This document shows, one piece after another, positions 17,849-26,288 of a DNA stretch of 64,000 bases. Source of the stretch: JAJDTT01 sp022827025 (GTDB taxonomy: Bacteria; Acidobacteriota; UBA6911; RPQK01; JAJDTT01). How positions within the stretch are numbered: position 1 is the first letter of the stretch; every line of letters starts with the position of its first letter. The translations under genes and the position numbers were made by a program. The notes below the pieces were generated by a model, which ran no database searches, was not told where the DNA came from, and was given only the letters and a program-made list of their open reading frames with translations. The stretch covers positions 3,596,001 to 3,660,000 of the forward strand of contig OZ241897.1 in NCBI GenBank assembly GCA_965203535.1. Reading direction: 5' to 3'.

Positions 17849-20140
17849 CTATATCCCTCCCAGACGCCGCCACATGACCCATTCGGTCATCAGCAGAGCC
17901 GCTAGCAGCAGGAAGTTCGCGGGCATGTCCCACAATTCCAGGGTCTGGGGAATGGAGGCGTGGGATTCGACGTAGGAGACCTCCTCCGGGAGATTCCCGA
18001 CGTCATCCAGACTGTAGTAATGGCCTCCCGTCTCCTGGGCCAGCCAGTTCAGAAACTCGACCTTGCGGTTGGCGTCGTGAAACTCCCTGAGGCCGGATTC
18101 CGCCAGGAACCAGGCGTCGCCGGCGCCATAGGAGACCGGGTTCGCGCCGCGGACCCCCTTCGCCTCCAGCCGGACCTGGTGGAGCCCCTCTTCCCGAGGA
18201 CGGGTCACCCCTTCATAGATGCCGCCGTCCCGGGGGCTCCAGTCCAACTCGATCCCGGTTTCGTTGCCCGATGGAGAGACCAGGGTCGCCGCCAGACGGG
18301 CAGATTGGACCGGGTTGAAGGAGGGGTCGTAAACCTGAGCCTGGACCTTGACCTCCTCGCCCTGGGAATAGATTTCCCGTTCCGTCTCCACTTCCACGGG
18401 GTCCTTGGCCGCGTTCACGAGCCAGCGCAGGACCTGCTGCCAAAAGTTCTGGTGCGACCGGTCCTCATGCTCCCGGAGCATCTGCCAGCGCCAACTGCTG
18501 CCGGTGAGGAAGGCCATGGCCAGGCCCCGCCCATAGCGCTGAAAGACCATCAAGGGAACGTCCGTCCCGTCCTGGGCATCCTGGAGACGGGCCAGGACCG
18601 TGGCGCCCGGCTTGAGGGCCCCGACCCGATTCCAGTCCTTGAGGTCGGGCATCTCTTCCCACTGCCGCCGGTTGACCGCTTCGCCGGCGCCCAGTTGCAG
18701 GGCAGGGTGCCGGAGCCCCTGAGGAGTCAGCTCGACCCGGGCCGACCCCCGCCGGTAAAGGGTGTCGGACGGAGCCATGTCTTCGTCGGGCATCATCCAG
18801 ACCGGAAGCAGCTCCTCCACCGGCGTGTTCTGGTATTCGCCAGCGGAAAAAGAGGAACTGCCCCCCAACATGAGGAACCCGCCCCCCCTCTTGTCCACAA
18901 AATCCCGGAGCATCTCCATTTGAGGATACGTGAAGAAGGAGGATTCCACGCTTCCCACCACCAGGGCCCGATACGAGAACAGCTCCTCCCGGGTCGACGG
19001 AAAGCCGGCCGCCAGAGTGCTCTCCTCCTCGATGCCCTGCCGGTAGTACTTGTTGATGGCGGTTCGCAACAGGCTCTCCAGCCGGAGGTGCCGGTCGCCC
19101 GAGACCGCACTCCGAATGAACTTGTATTCCCAGCGGGGGCGTCCTTCCACGTACAGGATGCGGTTCTCCAGATCCCGGACGTGAAGCACCGCCGACCGTT
19201 CGTTGTTCTCCCGAAGGGCCTCATCGTCGAGCGGCCGGATCCGAAAGCGGTAGATTCGAATGCCTCGGCTTCGAGGGGTCAGGGGGACTTCCACCAGGGC
19301 CGTTTGGGAGAACGGCAGCTTCACTTCCTGGTCCTGAATCAGCGAGTTTCCCTCCCAGACCTCCAGCCGGCTCTCACGTCCCTGGTAGCCGTTGACCCTG
19401 AGCGTGACCCGGGCGATGGTCCGGGTCTCGGGAACCAGGATCCGCGGAAGGCTCACCTGGGTCAGCTCCAGGTCGGGCTCCAGCACCCGCGGCCCCACGC
19501 CCACGGTATGCACCGGAATCCTCCGCGCCTGGAGATCGGCCAGGATCTCCTTGAAGCCGCCGATGCCGTTGTCCGCACCGTCGCTGAAGAGGACGATTCC
19601 ACCCAGGGCCTCGTGCCGGTTGCGGGTCAGAACGTCCCGGAGCGCGCCCGCGATATCGGTGCGGCTCCCCCGCCAGTCCAGTCCGGCGTCCTCCCTCAGC
19701 AGGCGGGATTCGGCGTCGAACCCCATGCGGAGCAGCCGAAATCGATCATCCAGGCCTTGGCGCCACGGGCTTCCGGCCTCCAGCAGCGCCCGAACCGGCT
19801 CGCCCCGGGCCGTTTCTCCGTCGGAAATGCCCATGCTCAAGGAGTTGTCGACCAGCAGAGCCAACACGTTTTCCCGCGGCGCCAGGGTGGAGAGGACCAG
19901 GCTGGGCCGCATCAGCAACGCCATGATTCCCAGGAGAAACGCCGCTCTGGCGGCCGGCAGGATCCACGCTCGAGAAGCGGTCCGGCCCAGCCAACCCCGG
20001 TACGGTAGCCAAGCGGCGAGGAGAATGGCGCAGACCAGAATCGCCAACATCCACGCCTCCAGCCGCCACTGAAAGAGGAACTCTCCCTCCCTGAAGTGGA
20101 AGGGGCGGTATTTGAAAAGGAAGGTGAAAATCTGCTCCAT
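17849..20140 (-). CDS. vWA and glutamine-amidotransferase-like membrane protein
   Basis: From the ATG at 20140 (good GGAGGAGG about 15 bases upstream) the protein has 763 residues. It has N-terminal helices near 30-50 and 63-83, and a vWA domain with D-N-S-L-S-M. A class-I glutamine-amidotransferase-like domain begins at I-L-Y-V-E-G-R-P-R-W-E-Y-K-F and includes G-G-G-F-L-M-L-G-G. A C-terminal helix precedes the terminal R-R. This architecture is standard in MoxR-linked operons. It is the first gene of the nine-gene run, so its upstream region should hold the operon promoter. An in-frame upstream ATG at 20281 is less likely because it gives a non-conserved extension. Confidence 0.85.
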   Translation of the reverse strand: MEQIFTFLFKYRPFHFREGEFLFQWRLEAWMLAILVCAILLAAWLPYRGWLGRTASRAWILPAARAAFLLGIMALLMRPSLVLSTLAPRENVLALLVDNSLSMGISDGETARGEPVRALLEAGSPWRQGLDDRFRLLRMGFDAESRLLREDAGLDWRGSRTDIAGALRDVLTRNRHEALGGIVLFSDGADNGIGGFKEILADLQARRIPVHTVGVGPRVLEPDLELTQVSLPRILVPETRTIARVTLRVNGYQGRESRLEVWEGNSLIQDQEVKLPFSQTALVEVPLTPRSRGIRIYRFRIRPLDDEALRENNERSAVLHVRDLENRILYVEGRPRWEYKFIRSAVSGDRHLRLESLLRTAINKYYRQGIEEESTLAAGFPSTREELFSYRALVVGSVESSFFTYPQMEMLRDFVDKRGGGFLMLGGSSSFSAGEYQNTPVEELLPVWMMPDEDMAPSDTLYRRGSARVELTPQGLRHPALQLGAGEAVNRRQWEEMPDLKDWNRVGALKPGATVLARLQDAQDGTDVPLMVFQRYGRGLAMAFLTGSSWRWQMLREHEDRSHQNFWQQVLRWLVNAAKDPVEVETEREIYSQGEEVKVQAQVYDPSFNPVQSARLAATLVSPSGNETGIELDWSPRDGGIYEGVTRPREEGLHQVRLEAKGVRGANPVSYGAGDAWFLAESGLREFHDANRKVEFLNWLAQETGGHYYSLDDVGNLPEEVSYVESHASIPQTLELWDMPANFLLLAALLMTEWVMWRRLGGI

Positions 20141-20531
20141 GGGGCCGAGGTCCGCCTCCTCCGGCGGATGCGGTCGACGCCTGACGCCGATCACTTTGGG
20201 CCAGTCTACTACGCCCACATTGCCCTTGCCGCCCAAGACAGTTGTCCGGAATCGCTCGCGTCCGAAGAATGCTGTCGCCATCCTGATACTCCGGGCCGGC
20301 GGGGCGCGGCTCCCGGACGGAGTGGGTCAGGACGCGACGGGACTGTTCGATGAAATAGGAACGGCTGGTCCGGCGACGGCCGCCGGTCAGACTTCGGACG
20401 GACGGCGGTAGCGGATGTACATCGTCTGGCCAGTGACCGTCCTGACTTCCGCTCTGCGGGCGTCCTTCAGGCTCAGACCCACCACCGCCGGATGTTTCGT
20501 AGCCGCCTCCCGCGCGAACAGTCGGACAGGC
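20141..20531. other. Intergenic region, no supported gene
   Basis: This stretch separates the MoxR-type operon from the CRISPR island. A 65-codon minus-strand open frame (20387-20584) overlaps the decayed nuclease gene and shows no recognisable motif. I see no strong promoter, repeat or RNA gene. Confidence 0.4.
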
Positions 20532-20772
20532 TCACGCGCGCTCAGCCTCGAAAGGCGCCAGATTGCGAGCGTCTTGGCTGACACTCCACGGCGACCAGCC
20601 AGATGGGTTGGCCATGGCCCCGATACTCGTCTGCTTAGCGTCTTTCCTTATCGCTTGGGCGGCGTCCAACTGCGCCATCAGACTTGCCTACACTTGACCC
20701 GGAGCCTTGAAGTTGCCGCTGCCGAAACTCAGACGCAGCACCGGATAGTGGATCGACAAGGCCTTCCTTCCG
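20532..20772 (-). pseudogene. Decayed AAA-ATPase/PD-(D/E)XK nuclease gene remnant
   Basis: Translated on the minus strand, the right part reads Y-P-V-L-R-L-S-F-G-S-G-N-F, a stop, then S-L-M-A-Q-L-D. It aligns with N-P-V-V-R-L-S-F-G-G-G-Y-F and N-L-M-A-Q-L-D of the intact gene at 29563-31113. The left part reads W-L-V-A-V-E, a frame change, then D-A-R-N-L-A-P-F-E-A-E-R-A and a stop. This matches the C-terminal L-I-A-V-E and T-R-N-V-A-A-F-E-V-E-R-A of the same gene. So it is a copy with an internal deletion of most of the gene, an in-frame stop and a frameshift. It abuts the end of the Cas10-like gene. Confidence 0.8.
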
Positions 20773-21729
20773 TTATGCGATAGGCGGCAGCTTCAGCTGC
20801 AGTTTTGGCCAACGTGGGATGTCCGCGTCAACAAGGTCAAAGGCCGCCAGTGCTGTTCCCCAAAACGAACGGAATGCCTCCCTTCTGACCGGCAGCAAGC
20901 CGTGAGCCAACAAAGAATTGTTCCGTTTCGTCAGGTGGTTCCTGAGAGAGTCATAGACCTGAATCGATTTGCGAAATGACTTGTCTGCGCTAAATTCCAA
21001 AATCCGAAAAAGTTTCTGAACACCGAGTTTATAAGTTCCGTTTTCAGGCTGGCCGAGCATGTTCAAGACAGATTGGCGTTGATCAGGGGAAAAACATAGC
21101 TCGAAGGCGACACCCAGAATGTGCAAGGAGCCTTGGCCGGCACGAAACCACTCGCGACGAGTGATCTCTTGGCCGATCCTGCGCGCCTCAAGACAGCTCC
21201 GGCAATGGAGAACTTCATCGTCCTCATCCCGGACAGCTTGCCGGCCCGGAAATTCGCGGCACACTTCGCACGGTTCGTCCAACGGCGGTTGGCTCCAATG
21301 ACCGACGTCCCAGATTCCATCGCGCTTCAACACGGCCGTGGCTGGCGTCCGCTTCCGACGCTCCAGCCTGGCACGCGCTTCCACCACCGTTGCTGCCCAC
21401 CCCACGGCGAGTTGAACCTGTCCGCCAAACTGGCTCCACAATTTGCGCTGAAGGTCCTTCGTGAGTTCGTTTATCTGCGCGGGATTGGCCGCAGATGAAA
21501 TGCGCACCAGGAATCCGTCGCCGCCGCGTACAAGAATGTCTTCGTCGCAGACTCCCAAATTTTTCTGGATGACCCACAATGCCGCGTGCTCCAATACTTC
21601 CAGGAGGAACGAACGTGCTCGCAACCGCTTCGCCTGCGCCTTTCCGGCAGTCTTCACGCGCAACACGAAGCGCTGGAGGCCCGAGAAGTCACCAGCCAGG
21701 CAGATCGCATCAGTCAATCTGGTCACCAT
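20773..21729 (-). CDS. Short Cas10-like palm protein with zinc ribbon and HEPN-like C-terminus
   Basis: From ATG 21729 the protein has 318 residues. The N-terminal part resembles the first palm of Cas10/Csm1: G-D-F-S-G-L-Q-R-F (13-21), R-A-R-S-F-L-L-E-V-L (38-47) and I-L-V-R-G-G-D-G-F-L (65-74). A zinc ribbon follows, with C-x-x-C at 154-157 and 176-179. The C-terminus has R-N-N-S-L-L-A-H-G (269-277), the RN...H motif seen in HEPN parts of CRISPR-associated RNases. There is no HD domain and no second palm with GGDD, so cyclic-oligoadenylate synthesis is unlikely. The start overlaps the csb2 stop by 20 bases, so it belongs to the effector operon. It could be a small-subunit substitute or an accessory RNase. 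Both assignments rest on motifs. Confidence 0.6.
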   Translation of the reverse strand: MVTRLTDAICLAGDFSGLQRFVLRVKTAGKAQAKRLRARSFLLEVLEHAALWVIQKNLGVCDEDILVRGGDGFLVRISSAANPAQINELTKDLQRKLWSQFGGQVQLAVGWAATVVEARARLERRKRTPATAVLKRDGIWDVGHWSQPPLDEPCEVCREFPGRQAVRDEDDEVLHCRSCLEARRIGQEITRREWFRAGQGSLHILGVAFELCFSPDQRQSVLNMLGQPENGTYKLGVQKLFRILEFSADKSFRKSIQVYDSLRNHLTKRNNSLLAHGLLPVRREAFRSFWGTALAAFDLVDADIPRWPKLQLKLPPIA

Positions 21730-24073
21730 CGTCGCGCCGCTCCATCGGTCGACACAACCCGTACCCGCGAAAGCGCCCGGCCCCAATCAGCACCGGCCCC
21801 CGCACGGGCTCGTCGAAAATGAGCACCGCGTGAATGTGGCTCTGGCGGCCACCGTCGCGCTGGCGGATCAATTGGGGAAAATCCCGGGCGTGAGGGACCC
21901 CTTCCACCAGGGAAACGGGGTGCAGCAGAACCTCCCGAGGCCGTGGGAGACTGATGTGTCGGCACATATCCTGGACGCTCTCGGCGGCTCGCAGCCACTT
22001 GCCCTTGCCGGCGAAATGGCGGTTCAGGACCATCGGCGTCACGCTGGCCCAGACGCGTGAGGGTGTCGTCCACGTGGTCGGATCGAGGTTTGTCGGCGGT
22101 CGTTCGCGAGTGTCGAGTTCCACGAGGCACTCGATCCATTTGCCGCCGAACAATCGATGTTCACGAGGCAACCCGGTCTGCGGAACGCGCAGAACAGGTT
22201 CAAGGCAGCGGCCCGCGTCTTGAGGGTTCAGCCCATTCGGCAGAATCAGAGTCAGCCCCATGATCCGACCGTCAGCGTGTCGCGAGCCGACGAACGGAAG
22301 CGGGGCCAGCGCCAAGTGCGGCAAGACGGTCGGCCTGCCGTTCGGGCGATGGCCGCTGAACCACTCGGGGGGCGGTTGCTCGGGACACTCTCGCATCAGG
22401 AGACCGCGCAAGGCCGTCGTGAGTTTGAGAGTGGCCAGCAAGGAAAACCGTTTGCGCTTGATGGCGAAAACGACGATGCGCGGGTCGAAGATGGAGTCGG
22501 GAATCGAATCAGGCTCTGGTTTCTGAGGACGACCATATCCTTGCCAATTGTCAGGCGGCGGACGCCTGGGCGATGTCGGTCGGCCGTCCGGGAACCGCTC
22601 GGTGAGACGCGCCTTCAAGTCTCTGATGTGCCGTCTTTGCTCGCGAGGACTTCGTACGCGACTTGGTCCGCCTCCCTGACGCACTGCCGCAGCAATTCGA
22701 TTTCGGATGGTGTCAACATCCGGGGAGCGGGCGAGATACCGAGCCTCCGATTGAGTAAGGCAATCGAAGGAGTGGCCGAAATGCTCCTTCCACCACTTCT
22801 CGAAGTCTGCACCGTGTTTCTGTCTGACCTCATGGAGTTGCTCCTCTGTGGGGTTCAGCTTTGCCGAATAGTGCTTCCCCGTCAAGGTGACCGCGCCCAC
22901 CACCCTGCCGCCTTGTTTCTCGATCCATCCTCGCAGATTCGCCAACGTCCCGCCCTGGCCTATGAAATCATCTACCATGACGTACTCGCCCCGTTGGACG
23001 CTGCCTTCAAAAGCGGCCTGCCGGGCGAGACGGCCGTAGCCGTCAGCTCCGGTGTGAGACACAATGTTGGTCTGGACAACGGTGACGTCGAATGGGAGTT
23101 CAAGGCGCTCGCTCAGGAGTCTCGCCAATGCCGCTGGGATGGCGTTGAAGCCAATCCGTTCGTACGCATGTGCACTGACAAGCGTAGGCGGCGCACTTTC
23201 GCTCGTCATTCGGATCAGCGAACAGACTTGCGCAATTCCGGTCTCGTCTACCAGCGCATGTACGAGTTCCATCGCGGCCACGGCGTCTCCAGATTTTGCG
23301 GCGGGGTATTCCGGATGACGTTTGGTCTGAGCCTCATCAGCCAGAATCACAGCGTTCGGAAAGTCACACCAAGTTGCCCGAGGTGGCTGCTTCGTGGCCT
23401 TGAGGTCAGCTTGAGCACGCCTGATCTCATGACTCAGATCGTGATATGAGAGCCATTCGCGGCGGTTGTAAGCCCTCTCCAATCGATCGAGACGTCCTGA
23501 TGATGGAATGCGCAGACGGTGTGTCGCGACGCCGTCGGTCGGCTGCCAATTCGCGCTGAAATTGCGGCCCCGCTCGACCCATGCTTGTACGAAAGACGCG
23601 GAGTGGCCTACATGCGTGACTTTGGCTGCCAGCCGCTCAAGCGCGGCACCGTGGCCGTCCGATTCTTCATGCCAGATCAGGCGCACAGTGGGGTCATGAG
23701 GGATGGCGACGGGAAAGCCTCGGGGTTGGCGCGACCGATACTCGGGTAGCAGGGCCAGACCAGCATTCTTCAGTTTCTTCAGGTCCTGACTGGCAGGCGC
23801 CTTGCGCCCGACATTTGTATCGTTGACCGGAACGTAGCTGACGACCACGGTGCGATTACCAGCATCCGAGGCTTCGATGTCAGGAGGTGACAGAGATTCA
23901 AGCCACCGCAAGGCTGCGCCCTCAGCGGGGTCCTCGCCGGTCTCGAACCACGCTGCAGCCAGCGCCATGAACACGCGGTCCGGATGCGGCGGCCATTCGG
24001 GTTGCGTCTTTCGCGCACCGTCCGCCGCCGCCATCGACCAGCCGTTCAAATAGCGGATTCCGAGAGCGAACAT
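21710..24073 (-). CDS. csb2: Type I-G Cas5-Cas6 fusion (Csb2) with inserted phosphoribosyltransferase domain
   Basis: The 787-residue protein begins like Csb2 (I-R-Y-L-N-G, W-P-P-H-P-D-R-V-F-M-A-L). It ends with the RAMP glycine-rich loop G-A-G-R-F-R-G-Y-G-L-C (764-774) after W-Q-G-Y-G-R (510-515). Csb2 supplies the Cas5-like backbone subunit and the Cas6-like crRNA-processing part of type I-G Cascade. Ordinary members are, to my knowledge, roughly 500 residues. The excess is one block, about 232-467. It contains V-I-L-A-D-E-A, R-H-P-E-Y-P-A-A-K-S-G-D and the PRPP loop V-M-V-D-D-F-I-G-Q-G-G-T-L (365-377), as in phosphoribosyltransferase domains of polyvalent proteins from mobile elements. The frame is continuous. 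The ATG overlaps the csb1 stop (ATGA). Confidence 0.88.
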   Translation of the reverse strand: MFALGIRYLNGWSMAAADGARKTQPEWPPHPDRVFMALAAAWFETGEDPAEGAALRWLESLSPPDIEASDAGNRTVVVSYVPVNDTNVGRKAPASQDLKKLKNAGLALLPEYRSRQPRGFPVAIPHDPTVRLIWHEESDGHGAALERLAAKVTHVGHSASFVQAWVERGRNFSANWQPTDGVATHRLRIPSSGRLDRLERAYNRREWLSYHDLSHEIRRAQADLKATKQPPRATWCDFPNAVILADEAQTKRHPEYPAAKSGDAVAAMELVHALVDETGIAQVCSLIRMTSESAPPTLVSAHAYERIGFNAIPAALARLLSERLELPFDVTVVQTNIVSHTGADGYGRLARQAAFEGSVQRGEYVMVDDFIGQGGTLANLRGWIEKQGGRVVGAVTLTGKHYSAKLNPTEEQLHEVRQKHGADFEKWWKEHFGHSFDCLTQSEARYLARSPDVDTIRNRIAAAVRQGGGPSRVRSPREQRRHIRDLKARLTERFPDGRPTSPRRPPPDNWQGYGRPQKPEPDSIPDSIFDPRIVVFAIKRKRFSLLATLKLTTALRGLLMRECPEQPPPEWFSGHRPNGRPTVLPHLALAPLPFVGSRHADGRIMGLTLILPNGLNPQDAGRCLEPVLRVPQTGLPREHRLFGGKWIECLVELDTRERPPTNLDPTTWTTPSRVWASVTPMVLNRHFAGKGKWLRAAESVQDMCRHISLPRPREVLLHPVSLVEGVPHARDFPQLIRQRDGGRQSHIHAVLIFDEPVRGPVLIGAGRFRGYGLCRPMERRDDGDQID

Positions 24074-25275
24074 CAGCCTCCCGCGGCTCCCGTTGATGCC
24101 GCCAACTCCTGACTGCGGCGGACCAGTTCAACCAACTCATGGGAGGGAGTCAGGTCGATCTCTCCCTCCCAAGGCAGGCCTGATTTCTTGGCCTCCTCAA
24201 CCGATTCTCGCAACAGAGACAGCGCTGCGTCAGGATCGAGAGAGTATTCGGTGGTCTGCTCGCTGGGGCGTTCCAGCAACTCCCACATCGGAGTGCTCAT
24301 CGCAAACAAATGACAACGTGAACGGAGGTCAGTGTCGATCCGGGCCAGAGTGCCGGCGGCCAGCCCAAGGGCTGCCAGCACAGTCCGTGCTGCGAGATCA
24401 GTCTCGGCGTCCGAGTCGGCTGCTCCGTTGAGCGGAAACCGCAGGCGACGCAAGACTGCCAACGACAGCGTAGTCGTCTGTCGTGCCCTGGACAAAGTGA
24501 AGCCACCGTCGGAAACGGAAGGTGTCACATTTCCGTGAACGGCTTCGGAGGGTTTACCTGTCCTTTTGAGTTTGCCTCGTCCCTGCTGAGGGTTCAGGGT
24601 CCAGTGCGGAGCATCCTCCCTCTCTGACTTTCGTGTGTACAGTGGGCCTGCATCCAGCATGATCTGCGCTGGATCGATGCGGCTCGACGTCCTGACTCCA
24701 GGTATTGCGTCGTAGCCTACGATCTCCGACACCAGCGCGCGCTGAAATTTGGCGCCCAGTCCTCCGCGCGGTCCGGTCGAATCCCACAACCCGAAAACCA
24801 GCGCCGTGGGGCACAGGCCGAACATTCCGGTAGCGTTACGGATATCGGCAGTGTCCAGTACGCTGCCTTTGTCCGATTTGCGAAAAACCAGACCGTTCAG
24901 CAGACTGTCTCGAAACAGAGCATCCGCAACCCGATGCGGCGCCTCAAGACTGGTCACCGTGAACTTTTTCAGCAACTTCTCATGGTCGAAACGAGTTGCC
25001 AGCAAGGGAAGAGATACGGCACCTGTGCGATGCGCCTCAAGCAACGCCAACTCCATACGGTTGGCCTGAGACTGCACCGAATCCAAGAGGACGCATTTTC
25101 GTATCTCGCCCGTCTCGGGATCGAGGCGCTCCTCAGTCGCATATCTTCCTCCATCATAAGTCGGTGGGAATACTTTATCGCCTTGGCCTCCCGTCGGTTG
25201 ATAGTCGGTCACACACCTAAATGCGGCAGCGAAACCTCCGACCGCCTGCCGCAACATCTGTAGATCAAGACTCAT
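24073..25275 (-). CDS. csb1: Type I-G Cas7 (Csb1, GSU0053-like)
   Basis: The 400-residue protein matches Csb1, the Cas7 backbone subunit of type I-G Cascade, which polymerises along the crRNA spacer. Visible family features are L-L-D-S-V-Q-S-Q-A-N-R-M-E near residues 62-74, H-R-V-A-D-A-L-F-R-D-S and the run F-G-L-W-D-S-T-G-P-R-G-G. Length is normal. It lies 44 bases after the Cas8-like gene and is coupled to csb2 by ATGA. No feature departs from the family. Confidence 0.92.
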   Translation of the reverse strand: MSLDLQMLRQAVGGFAAAFRCVTDYQPTGGQGDKVFPPTYDGGRYATEERLDPETGEIRKCVLLDSVQSQANRMELALLEAHRTGAVSLPLLATRFDHEKLLKKFTVTSLEAPHRVADALFRDSLLNGLVFRKSDKGSVLDTADIRNATGMFGLCPTALVFGLWDSTGPRGGLGAKFQRALVSEIVGYDAIPGVRTSSRIDPAQIMLDAGPLYTRKSEREDAPHWTLNPQQGRGKLKRTGKPSEAVHGNVTPSVSDGGFTLSRARQTTTLSLAVLRRLRFPLNGAADSDAETDLAARTVLAALGLAAGTLARIDTDLRSRCHLFAMSTPMWELLERPSEQTTEYSLDPDAALSLLRESVEEAKKSGLPWEGEIDLTPSHELVELVRRSQELAASTGAAGG

Positions 25276-25319
25276 TTTGGTTCCTCCGTGGTGCGATCCC
25301 GCATCCGTTGAAATTCTCG

Positions 25320-26288
25320 TTACACGAGTGGCCGTGCTGATAGGAAGTTCTTGTAGTATTGGTTCGGCTGAATACGAGTGGCGCTATAGACCTCTGCGAT
25401 GCCCCTGGCAAGAAGATGAGATCGGCGTGGAGGATGGCTGTGGAGTTCGTTCAACGCAAGCAGGGAACAAACCGTCTCGATGCTGAGCAACGGTTCCCAG
25501 ACGGGCCAAATGAAAAACTCGCTCCGTCGACCCACCGAGTGGAATGCGGTCGTGCGCGCCTGCTTGTTGACGGTCACTGTTGGGAGACACCTCAAAGCCT
25601 CGACGGCCAAGCTGTTGGCCGCCTGCATCGTACCCGGACCATCGACCAGACCTGACTTGCTTGGATCCTTCCAACGGAGCGCGTAGCGTTGGTCCTCTAT
25701 TGGATCCCAACGCAGGCTGTAACCTTCATCCTGGTAGTCCCAGTTTCGGAACAGCGTGCGTTCCAGATGATAGTGATTCGTCTTCTGCCGAATCGCCTTG
25801 GCGTAGTGGAGCATCCCTTGCCGGTTCGCATCACCGCTGCGAACCATCCTGAAATTCGTATCCTGGAACATGTTCGTCTTTCTGTCCGGGTAAAGGTCAG
25901 TGCCGAAACCAGCGAGAAAGTCCACGTCCCGGCGATTCGAACAGCATGATTGCCGTTGCCGGTCGTGAAGTAATCGAACAAATATCTCGAGATCGAACGG
26001 GAATTTGTTGTACGTCTTTCCTCCCTTGTTCGTCATGCCGATATCGAAGATGTCCGTCGGAGCATGTTTCAAAAGCTTGAGGATTGTGCTGCAAACCTCT
26101 TGAGTGTCGTCTCCGCATCCTGCGAGCATGGGCCTCCAACCAACTTGCGTGTTTTTCCAACCAAGGCGGATTGAACTCCCAAAGTTGTCGCTGAGTAGGC
26201 GTGCGGCACCAACTGCAGCGAGGAATCCCAGCGGGTTGCCGCCATCGAGCCCGATGAGCAACAGACTTGGAGCTTTACGCGTCGGCAT
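25320..26288 (-). CDS. Type I-G Cas8-like / Cas3-extension-family protein
   Basis: From the ATG at 26288 (14-base overlap with cas3) the protein has 322 residues. It opens with I-G-L-D-G-G-N-P-L-G-F-L-A-A-V-G, the N-terminal signature of the third effector protein in type I-G loci. This is variously named Cas8u2, GSU0052-like or Cas3-extension family. Its place between cas3 and csb1 matches the usual I-G order. I cannot tell from sequence whether it acts as the PAM-recognising large subunit or as a Cas3 partner. The upstream in-frame start at 26402 would lie deep inside cas3 and is rejected. Confidence 0.72.
   Translation of the reverse strand: MPTRKAPSLLLIGLDGGNPLGFLAAVGAARLLSDNFGSSIRLGWKNTQVGWRPMLAGCGDDTQEVCSTILKLLKHAPTDIFDIGMTNKGGKTYNKFPFDLEIFVRLLHDRQRQSCCSNRRDVDFLAGFGTDLYPDRKTNMFQDTNFRMVRSGDANRQGMLHYAKAIRQKTNHYHLERTLFRNWDYQDEGYSLRWDPIEDQRYALRWKDPSKSGLVDGPGTMQAANSLAVEALRCLPTVTVNKQARTTAFHSVGRRSEFFIWPVWEPLLSIETVCSLLALNELHSHPPRRSHLLARGIAEVYSATRIQPNQYYKNFLSARPLV

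Noticed and set aside
20387..20584. 65-codon minus-strand frame beside the CRISPR island
   Set aside because: Overlaps the nuclease pseudogene in another frame and has no recognisable domain or clear ribosome-binding site.
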